64,000 bases of DNA from Sebastes aleutianus. Taxonomy: Eukaryota; Chordata; Actinopteri; Perciformes; Sebastidae. The stretch spans positions 40,752,170 through 40,816,169 of the forward strand of contig CAKAKS010000072.1 in assembly GCA_916700875.1 (NCBI GenBank). Direction: 5' to 3'. Of this stretch, positions 55,490 through 64,000 are shown piece by piece (the first letter of the stretch is position 1; every line of letters starts with the position of its first letter). The position numbers and the translations under genes were made by a program. The notes beneath the pieces are model-generated. The model had not been told where the DNA came from and did no database searches. It saw nothing but the letters and a program-made list of their open reading frames with translations.

Positions 55490-55695
55490 CGAGCTAGGCT
55501 TTATGCTAAGCTAGGCTTTATGCTAAGCTATGCTTTGTGCTAAGCTATGCTTTATGCTAAGCTATGCTTTATGCTAAGCTATGCTTTATGCTAAGCTATG
55601 CTTTGTGCTAAGCTATGCTTTATGCTAAGCTAGGCTTTGTGCTAAGCTAGGCTTTATGCTAAGCTAGGCTTTATGCTAAGCTAGGCTTTGGGCTT
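55490..55695. repeat. GCTAAGCTATGCTTTAT minisatellite
   Basis: Seventeen-bp units TGCTAAGCTAGGCTTTA and TGCTAAGCTATGCTTTG repeated about 12 times. It is followed at 55725-55825 by a 17-bp GTCTACGTCGTGGACCC array. Confidence 0.9.
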
Positions 55696-56082
55696 TTTTG
55701 TAAGAGAAGCTGAAGACGTCCCGGACCCGTCTACGTCGTGGACCCGTCTACGTCCCGGACCCGTCTACGTCGTGGACCCGTCTACGTCGTGGACCCGTCT
55801 ACGTCGTGGACCCGTCTACGTCCCGGACACACAGAGATGAAACATCCGGTGATATTTCAGTTGGACTAAATATAAACGCGACCGTTTGGGCTCAAACTGC
55901 AGCAGTGACGGCGTCGAGGAGGTGAAGGTCAAAGGTCAAAGGTCAGCTGGTTGAGCTCCGTCTACGGGAGACAGACGGCCGGTTTAGGGAGCTTGTTAGC
56001 CAGATGTTGCGGTGTTTTGGTGACCTGGTGATGTCACCGAATCCTTCATGGTGCAGGTTGGTGCACAATAAGCTACTGGACA

Positions 56083-56090
56083 CACACGCA

Positions 56091-56132
<42 letters not shown>

Positions 56133-56173
56133 CACGCACACACACGCGCACACACACACACACACACACACAC
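56083..56173. repeat. (CA)n / CACACACGCG microsatellite
   Basis: About 90 bp of CA with CG interruptions. Confidence 0.95.
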
Positions 56174-56199
56174 TTGAGAACACACACAAACAGAAAACG

Positions 56200-57248
56200 T
56201 TGTCCCTTGAGAGTCCCGACAGCTTCAGGCGTTGAGGGTAGACGGTCCGGACGAAAAGCGCTGCTCTTCTGCGTCTACCGAGCTCAAACTATCGACTACT
56301 GCTGCTGCTGTCAGAGCGTCTTCTCACCGTCCCCGTCCCCCTAACGAGAAGACTTCTGATCGATGAACACGGACACAAACGTCCACGTTCCCTTCGCCAC
56401 CTGATTTAAGGTCGTTCGGCTGAAATCAAAACCAGAAATGAAAGAAATGATCGCGTGGAGTCTGGGTGGTTCGGTGGTTCGGTGGTTCGGTGGTTCGGCG
56501 GTCGAGGAGCGGTCCAGCTGAAGAGGAATCAGGTAGGAGGAGGTGCTGCTGGGATCGGGATGGAAATCCGGCGAGTTCATCGGCCGCCACAGTCCTGCGA
56601 CGGATGACATCGTCTGCAGGTGGCGACGTCATGAATCCAGACAGCACGTTTTAACAGCATGCAGCGAAAGCTTGGCAGGTAAAAAAAAAACAAACAGAAC
56701 TTCCAGGTGATGTGTTGAATCCGTGACGCACAAAAAAGAAAAACGGCGACCAGGGAAGGGAGACCGCGATGCGTCTGCGTAAGCGAGGCTTCTACCACTA
56801 CGAGAGCTGGCGGTTGGCGACTTATTTAGCACTCGACGGGGGGACGACGGGGGTTCGTGTGGAAAGCGTCCACCAGGCCGAGGAGAAAGACAGCGTCAGC
56901 ATCAGCTTCGACCCACTCCACAGGTCGAGTCCCGGCGACCTGCGGTGGGATCAGGAGTCAAGACACGAGTGCGAACAAACGAAATCCAACCCAGGCACGA
57001 ATTTTTAAACCCCGCCCCCAACCCCGAGAAAAAAACAAACAAAAAAACTTTTGGCTTTGTGGTTATGTACAGTGACTTCCTGCAGAAACAGTTTGATGTC
57101 CATCAAGTTTCCACAGACGTGCAGGACTGGATGTTGGCGACCCGGCGCCGGCGTCAAGTCAGGGTCAAGTCTTCGAGCTGGGAGAGGGTGGAGCTAACCG
57201 TGTCAGTCTATCTGTATGTGTGTCTATGTGTGTAGTGATTCAGTCAGC
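56200..57248 (-). other. Probable distal 3' flank of the tmem63b-like gene
   Basis: Non-repetitive and moderately GC-rich, with a short GGTTCGGTG tandem at about 56467-56500 and A-rich tracts at 56680 and 57030. No exon or protein family recognised in several short open frames. Confidence 0.35.
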
Positions 57249-57254
57249 TTTATT
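57249..57254 (-). terminator. tmem63b: Candidate tmem63b polyadenylation signal
   Basis: AATAAA on the minus strand 67 nt after the stop codon. A longer 3' UTR ending near 51060 is also possible. Confidence 0.5.
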
Positions 57255-57320
57255 CTCTAACTGTTGTGTGGGTATAGACCCTCAACTAGCTCCGCCCCCT
57301 CCCTTTAGCTCCACCCCCAG

Positions 57321-57498
57321 CTACTGGTGGACCTCGTTGGCGATCAGACTGTCCTCCCCTGACTGAAAATCCGCCTCGTTGATGCTGTTGCCTCCGTTCA
57401 GCAACTCCTCGTCCTGTGACGACCCTCGGTCCTCCTCGCCGCTGCCCCCGCCCGGCTCGTCCGAGTTCGGGTCCTGGAGCACCTGGGCGATGTACATC

Positions 57499-57539
<41 letters not shown>

Positions 57540-60500
57540 GAACACCAGAACACAACACACAGGTCAACCAGCAGGAAGACACCACAGCTAGCAGCGCTGC
57601 ACATCATCAACACATCACAACACATCGTACTGTTCTGGTCTGTTAGTCAGCTAATAAACACAAGAAGTGGAGTTGGATCCACTGACCTGAGATTTGGTGA
57701 TCGGGGAGGACGTGGGACGAGCTGGACGTCCGTTCTCGACAGCGTCCACGTTGGTCTCCTTGTTGTCGATCTGAGACGGAGGCACAGAGTGAGACTGTGT
57801 GCTGAACAGCAACATCAACGTTTCGTACACGTCTTTGAAGAACTTTTAATAAAACAGCTGGCGTAGTTACCTTGTAGTTGTGAGCGCTGAGGTACTTGAA
57901 GTGTCCGAAGCAGACGTGAGACAGACAGACCACGATGGTGACGATCAGAACCACCAGAGTGAACATCGAGGTCGGCGTCTCGAAACCTGGCGGCAGATTA
58001 GCAGTTAGCATTACTTAGCATTCAACAACAACAACAACAAACACAAGTATAATGTATGTCTACTGACTCCGTTAGGACTCTTCTCGACTGACTCTATCGG
58101 GACTCGTCTCTACTGACCCTACTGACCCTATCGGGACTCATCTCGACTGACTCTACTGACTCCGTTAGGACTCGTCTCGACTGACTCTGTTTGGACTCAT
58201 CTCGACTGACTCCGTTAAGACTCGTCTCGACGGACTCTACTGACTCCATTAGGACTCGTCTCGACTGACTCTGTTTGGACTTGTCTCTACTGACTCTGTT
58301 AGGACTCGTCTCGACTGACTCTGTTTGGACTCGTCTCTACTGACTCTATTTGGACTCGTCTCGACTGACTCTGTTAGGACTCCTCATCTCGACTGACTCT
58401 ATTTGGACTCGTCTCGACTGACTCTGTTAGGACTCGTCTCGACTGACTCTATTTGGACTCGTCTCGACTGACTCTGTTAGGACTCGTCTCGACTGACTCT
58501 ATTTGGACTCGTCTCGACTGACTCTGTTAGGACTCGTCTCTACTGACTCTATTTGGACTCGTCTCGACTGACTCTGTTAGGACTCGTCCCGACTGACTCT
58601 ATTTAGACTCGTCTCGACTGACTCCGTTAGGACTCGTCTCGACTGACTATTAGGACTCGTCTCGACTGACTCTGTTAGGACTCCTCGTCTCGACTGACTG
58701 TTAGGACTCGTCTCTACTGACTCTATTTGGACTCGTCTCGACTGACTCTGTTAAGACTCCTCGTCTCGACTGACTCTATTAGGACTCGTCTCGACTGACT
58801 CTGTTAGGACTCCTCGTCTCGACTGACTCTGTTAGGACTCCTCGTCTCGACTGACTGTTAGGACTCGTCTCTACTGACTCTATTTGGACTCGTCTCGACT
58901 GACTGTTAAGACTCCTCGTCTCGACTGACTCTATTAGGACTCGTCTCGACTGACTGTTAGGACTCCTCGTCTCGACTGACTCTATTAGGACTCGTCTCGA
59001 CTGACTCTGTTAGGACTCCTCGTCTCGACTGACTCTATTAGGACTCGTCCCGACTGACTCTATTTGGACTCGTCTCGACTGACTCTATTAGGACTCGTCC
59101 CGACTGACTCTATTTGGACTTGTCTCGACTGACTCTGTTAGGACTCGTCTCGACTGACTCTATTAGGACTCGTCCCGACTGACTCTATTTGGACTCGTCT
59201 CGACTGACTCTGTTAGGACTCCTCGTCTCGACTGACTCTGTTAGGACTCGTCTCGACTGACTCCGTTAGGACTTGTCCCGACTGACTATGTTAGGACTCG
59301 TCTCGACTGACTCTATATGGACTCGTCCCGACTGACTCTATTAGGACTCGTCGGGGGGGGCGGGGCTTACCTGTGCGCACGGTGGAGAAGAAGAGCAGCC
59401 AGAAGAGGCAGAGGATGGGCGCCGCCACCACCTGGGTGACGGCTCCAGAGTGGATCTTCTTGTCCAGTTTGGAGGGCAGGTAGGCGTAGTACATGTTGTA
59501 TCGGTCCACCAGGTGTTTCAGCAACATGTACATCAGACCTGCAGGGAGACAGGTGAGTTCAGTGTTTAGAGACTAGGTACTAGTATTAATACTTCAGTAC
59601 TGATACTGTACTGTAGTACAGATGCAGTATTATGGGGTGTTGCGTGGTTGAGACTGACCGAAGGGGACGATGATGGGGCAGGTGATGCTGTACGCCATCA
59701 CCACCGTGAAGACGTTCATCATCCAGGCGTACGCCGCTCCGAACTGAAACTCATAGGCCTGGTGCTGCGGGGACGAAAAGACAAAGTTTATAACAGGAAA
59801 CAACCTCGGCAGCGCCACCACGAGGCGGCGATGACTCATCACACACTAGATACCTGAACTCTGGAGTGGACAGACAACTTAGCTACTCTTAGATCATCCA
59901 GGTGAAACAATAAAGGACTCCGATATTTTGTCCATCAGGACGCGTGCTCAGTCGGCATCCGTCCTCACCCTCTTGACGTTGCGGCGGTCGGCGGCGGAGC
60001 GAGCCAGGCACAGTCGGATCATGTACATGAGCAAGCCGGGGATCCTCAGCAGGTCCATGGCGTTACCGATGAACGCAGAGGCGATGACGTAGTTGACGAA
60101 GAACGCTCCGTTATCCGGCAGGAAGACGCACCTGAAGGGGACACGGCACCTCCGTTAGAGCAGAACGTCCCACCAGAGACGAGGACTCGAGTACTACTGA
60201 CGATCAATCAAACTTTATTAATACTCCGTAGACGAGTGCAGAGAAATGGAGTACAAATACATGAAGAAAGGCGACAGATAGTCCAGGCCGTGTTCAGATT
60301 ATAAAATATCTTAAAAGTGTAAATGAGGACGTCCGGTGAGCAGCAACATGACGTCTACTGGAAATAAAACAGTACTTACTCAAATCTGACTGTGGCATCA
60401 GCCAGGAACTTCCTATCAAAGAGCCATCGGAAGAAAACATCCAGACTGGAAAACAGAGAGGATTCAGTGAGGACAGCAGAGGTCAAAGGTCACTCAGGGA

Positions 60501-63118
60501 CGGATTCTCACCGCACGCAGTGTTTATTACCTGCTGAGTCCGAGAGACGGCAGCAGCAGAACCATGAAGATCAGGAAGGTGTAACATTTATGCATCGTCG
60601 TCCTGTTTTCTCCAGACCTGCAGACACACAGCAGAGGTCAAATCAGGGTGAAATCAAGGTGAAATCAAGATCAAATCAAGGTCAAATCAAGGCCAAATCA
60701 GGGTCAAATCAAGGCCAAATCAAGGCCAAATCAGGGTGAAATCAAGGCCAAATCAGGGTCAAATCAAGGTGAAATCAAGATCAAATCAGGGTCAAATGAG
60801 GCTGATGTATTATAGTGTATTATAGTTCTGATGCTGTATTGTAGTGATGATGTTGTACTATAGTGTATTATAGTACTGATGTTGTTTTATAGTGTATTAT
60901 AGTGCTGATGTTGTTTTATAGTGTATTATAGTACTGATGTTGTTTTATAGTGTATTATAGTACTGATGTTGTTTTATAGTGTATTATAGTACTGATGTTG
61001 TTTTATAGTGTATTATAGTACTGATGTTGTTTTATAGTGTATTATAGTGATGATGTTGTACTATAGTGTATTATAGTACTGATGTTGTTTTATAGTGTAT
61101 TATAGTACTGATGTTGTATTAGAGTGTATTGTAGTGCTGATGTTTTACAGTAGTACTTGAAGAGGAGCTGGCGGAGGAAGCAGCAGTGTTACCTGGTCCA
61201 GTGAGCCTCGAAGAAGGCCGAGTAGTAGACGATGGTGGGCAGCAGAGCAGAGAAAGCCCAGAGCAGCAGAGTGGGGAAGAACTGAGTGACGATGGGATTC
61301 TGTTCAAAACAAGAGAAGAAGAACTGGTATCAGACCATTACTACCAATAAAACTACCATCAACCATCAACCAGCAGAGAGTCAGAGAAGAAGAACTGGTA
61401 TCAGACCAGCTCTACCGTAGATCGGCTTCACTAGAAGGCTGGTTGTGGTTTTCTTACGTTGAGATACTCGACAGGCTTTGTGACGTTGAACTTGTCCATG
61501 GTTGAGATGATGATGGCGGGCGTGGTGAGGAAGAAGAGCAGGAGGAAGAGGATGACGTTGATGATGAAGCAGCGGATCCACCAGGAGATCCCACCCAGTG
61601 ACAGGTGCTCCCTGCAGGAAGAAACCAGAGGACACGTCAGCGTGAGAGGGTGATGGGTGCGTTTGTTTGGTATGTGCTGGTGTTTTTTAGGCGGGTGGAG
61701 ACGTGGACGTACCAGCGGACGTTCTGCGGGTCGGGAGCGTACGAAACGCTCCAGCTGTGAACGTGAAGCGCCTCGCTGAACTGAGAGGAACGAGGCTCCT
61801 GACGACACCGACAACCCTGAACCTGACAGGCGTTAAAGTCCTTCAGAATACTGTAGAAACAGAGGAGGAGGAGTCAGAGAGAGGAGGAGGAGGAGGAGGA
61901 GGAATAGAGAGGAGGAGGAGGAGGAGGAATAGAGAGGAGGAGGAGGAGGAGGAGTCGGAGGAATAGAGAGGAGGAGGAGGAGGAGGAGGAGGAGGAGGAG
62001 GAAGAGGAGGAAGAGGAGGAGGAGGAATAGAGAGGAGGAGGAGGAGGAGGAATAGAGAGGAGGAGGAATAGAGAGGAGGAGGAGGAGGTGAAGGAAAAAG
62101 GAGGAGGAGGAGTCGGAGGAGGAGGAGGTGGAGGAAAGAGGAGGAGGAGGTGTCAGAGAGAGGAGGAGGAGGAGGAGGAGGAGTCAGAGATAGGAGGAGG
62201 AGAGAGGAGGAGGAGTAAGAGAGAGGAGGAGGAAAGAGGAGGAAGAGTCAGAGAGAGGAGGAGGATGAGGAGTCAGAGAGGAGGAGGGGCGGGGTTAGAG
62301 AGGAGGAGGAGGCGGGGTTAGAGAGAGGAGGAGGAGTCAGAGAGGAAGAGTGAGTGAGAGGAGGAGGGGTCAGAGGAGGAGGAGAGAAGAGGAGGAGGCG
62401 GGGTCAGAGAGAGAGGAGGAGGAGGAGGCGGGGTTAGAGAGAGGAGGAGGTGGGGTCAGAGCAGGAGGCGGGGTCAGAGGAGGAGAGAAGAGGAGGAGGT
62501 GGGGTCAGAGAGAGGAGGAGGTGGGGTCAGAGAGAGGAGGAGGCGGGGTCAGAGAGGAGGAGGAGGCGGGGTTAGAGAGAGGAGGAGGCGGGGTAAGAGA
62601 GAGGAGGAGGTGGGGTCAGAGGAGGAGGAGCAGGAGGAGGCGGGGTCAGAGCAGGGTAACGTGAGGCTCACATGGCGGTCATGGACTCGTTCTGGAAGGT
62701 GACGAAGGCCATGCCTAGCGGTTTGGTGTGGACCTTCTCCTTCTCCTTCCTGTACTCCTCCTTCAGCTTGGCCTCCGTCTTGGTGTAGTAGCTGACCGCC
62801 TCCTCCTGCAGGACAGATATAGGCTGCTGAATCACTGCTAACATGCTAACAGGCTATTAACCAGCTCCTCTCATCAACATGATCATCAGGATGTAAAACC
62901 ACATGACTCTTCATCATAATGTCTGCTAGCTTCAGGCTAGTGAGAAGCTCCTCAGACTCAGTATGTGTGAACAGAGCGTTAGCGTTAGCGTCACCTCCTC
63001 GCAGCCGGTGATGGCGCAGCAGCAGAGGTGTCCGCAGGGTTTGGGGTTGATCATGGTGGGAACGTGTTCCTTCGCCATCAGGTCAGTGAAGAACTTCTTA
63101 CTGCGCTCCGTCTTCTTC
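57321..63118 (-). CDS. tmem63b: TMEM63B-like mechanosensitive cation channel (C-terminal 13 exons, partial)
   Basis: TMEM63/OSCA proteins are stretch- and osmosensitive cation channels in plasma or internal membranes. Exons in transcription order: 63118-62995, 62805-62672, 61850-61713, 61611-61458, 61299-61193, 60617-60531, 60445-60380, 60131-59969, 59764-59659, 59538-59371, 57986-57871, 57770-57687, 57536-57321; 1663 nt, about 554 codons, all phases consistent. Seen: cytosolic KEHVPTMINPKPCGHLCCCA and VHTKPLGMAFVTFQNE; membrane segments such as CFIINVILFLLLFFLTTPAI, TQFFPTLLLWAFSALLPTIV, YTFLIFMVLLLPSLGLS, AAPILCLFWLLFFSTV; tail QDEELLNGG and FQSGEDSLIANEVHQ, closest to TMEM63B (human tail DFQSCEDSLIENEIHQ). 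The N-terminus lies past 64000. The last exon opens with a 13-residue polyglutamine. Paralogue (ba or bb) not decidable. Confidence 0.9.
57498..57539 (-). repeat. tmem63b: CAG tract at the last-exon acceptor of tmem63b-like gene
   Basis: Fourteen CAG/CAA triplets on the minus strand; the outermost CAG (57537-57539) is the first possible acceptor and the rest can encode 13 glutamines before MYIAQVLQD. Every CAG is a potential alternative AG. Confidence 0.9.
58060..59355 (-). repeat. 25-bp minisatellite in a tmem63b intron (about 50 copies)
   Basis: Unit GACTCTGTTAGGACTCGTCT plus CGACT, with TATTTGG, CCGTTAGG and CTCCTCGTC variants. It runs to 15 bp from the donor of exon 59538-59371 but does not include it. 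Confidence 0.92.
60640..60800. repeat. GGTCAAATCAAGGCCAAATC array
   Basis: Ten-bp AAATCAAGGT/AAATCAGGGT units in the intron next to exon 60617-60531. Confidence 0.88.
60805..61140. repeat. ACTGATGTTGTTTTATAGTG minisatellite
   Basis: Unit of about 32 bp, ACTGATGTTGTTTTATAGTG then TATTATAGT, repeated about 10 times in the same intron. Confidence 0.9.
61858..62655. repeat. Purine-rich (GAGGAG)n tract in a tmem63b intron
   Basis: About 800 bp of almost pure G/A on the plus strand (GAGGAGGAGGAG, GAGAGAGGAGGAGG, GGCGGGGTCAGAG); the transcript strand is pyrimidine-rich. The open frames of Glu/Arg are artefacts. Confidence 0.92.
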
Positions 63119-64000
63119 CTGACAAACACAAACACACAAAGCATTATGGGTAGGAAAAGAAAATCCACTCACCTATGTATCGAGATTTTTTTACAATTTC
63201 TAAATCGATGCTTTAATGCCAGAATGGATATATCTGCTTCATTTGAGTCTATGTGGAGGTAGAAGGAAGTCACCGCTTTTATTGTGGTAGTCTGAGTAAC
63301 GTGACGTCATATCCGTTCCGTATCCGTCAACCAAAACAAACCTCAGAGAGTGTAAAACGTTGGAGGGTCGTCGTGGATACGACCTGCACCCTCCCATGTT
63401 AAATCCAGCGTGGTAAACACTACACATCCAGTAAAGGATGGAAACACTTTGGGTTTCACACATTGACAGGAAAAGCAGAGCTACACAGAGCAGAGCTAAA
63501 GCTGCATGCTAACTTCTAAAAAAGGTCACAATATGTCCAAAAATAAGTTCGAACAAAGTCAGCAAAAAGGTCACAATATGTCCCAAAATATGTCTGAAAT
63601 GTGTCTGAAAAAAAGGCAAAAAAAGGTAAAAATATGTTCAAACAAAAGTCCGAAATATGTCTGAAAAACGGCTGAAATATTTCCAATAAAAGGCTGAAAA
63701 ATGTCCAAAAATAGGCGAAAAAAAGTGAGAAAAAGTTAGCAGGAAACGTTATGGTATGGCGGTAACGTGGCGGTGGAGCCGGCCGTCGCTCTCGTCTCCG
63801 TGGTCAAATGGGCCGACGCTTCGACTGTAGAGCACCCAGATACTGACATTTGTGTTCTCTGCATTGAAACGGCCCCGATGGAGCTGACCATGGATGGATA
63901 AAGAGAACGGAGCTGACGGGAGAGCTAGAGACCACCTTGGAGAAGTTACAGGAAGTAGACACGTGAGACTACGTCCGCTTTTCAAAATAAGACGTTAACA
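63119..64000 (-). other. tmem63b intron, right edge of window
   Basis: No exon found. Holds a GTCCAAAAATAGG/GTCTGAAAAA-type degenerate repeat at 63510-63730 and an interspersed repeat piece at 63880-63920 (GACCATGGATGGATAAAGAG) related to 39985-40010. Confidence 0.5.

Noticed and set aside
61858..62664. Glu/Arg/Gly-rich open frames
   Set aside because: Simple translation of a GAGGAG purine tract within a tmem63b intron.

Overview
The window is vertebrate nuclear DNA, almost certainly from a ray-finned (teleost, probably percomorph) fish. The reasons are intron-rich genes with canonical GT-AG junctions, teleost-style short interspersed repeats and terminal-inverted-repeat elements, and very many micro- and minisatellites. 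There are no bacterial-type operons, CRISPR arrays, rRNA or recognisable tRNA genes. All gene calls rest on hand-joining exons and comparing the proteins with remembered vertebrate orthologues.

Layout. (1) 317-3623, minus: first four coding exons of polr3f (RNA polymerase III subunit RPC6), running off the left edge; intron 1 holds a 1.9 kb 24-bp minisatellite. (2) 3.7-8.3 kb: divergent intergenic/5' region packed with AT-rich arrays and transposon fragments; a GC-rich block at about 5.98-6.16 kb with an RFX X-box-like site is the probable dzank1 promoter and non-coding first exon. (3) 8362-18713, plus: complete dzank1, 20 coding exons, 754 aa. (4) 20664-26913, minus: complete kat14 (ATAC histone acetyltransferase subunit), 10 coding exons, 791 aa. 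(5) 27556-29470, minus: pet117, 2 exons, 81 aa, directly upstream of kat14. (6) 35356-50318, plus: complete rrbp1 (p180), 23 coding exons, 900 aa, with its promoter and non-coding exon near 32.05-32.12 kb. (7) 51-57 kb: convergent intergenic or 3' UTR region dominated by satellites, including a 1.5 kb array of a 14-bp unit. (8) 57321-63118, minus: the last 13 coding exons (about 554 codons) of a tmem63b-like mechanosensitive channel, running off the right edge.

The polr3f-dzank1-kat14-pet117-rrbp1 set matches the content of human 20p12-p11.23. tmem63b lies elsewhere in human, so the satellite-rich gap at 51-57 kb is a candidate rearrangement junction.

Most interesting: at least four tandem repeats include a splice site, so the site itself is tandemly duplicated. 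In dzank1 exons 7 and 8 the periods (39 and 42 bp) are multiples of three and the frame stays open, so several donors could each give an in-frame protein differing by 13- or 14-residue steps. In kat14 one array carries six copies of the last-exon acceptor and another is built from a donor junction. Separately, the pet117 stop codon lies 5 nt before a good donor that would splice to the kat14 start exon, giving a bicistronic mRNA with a 16-nt spacer.
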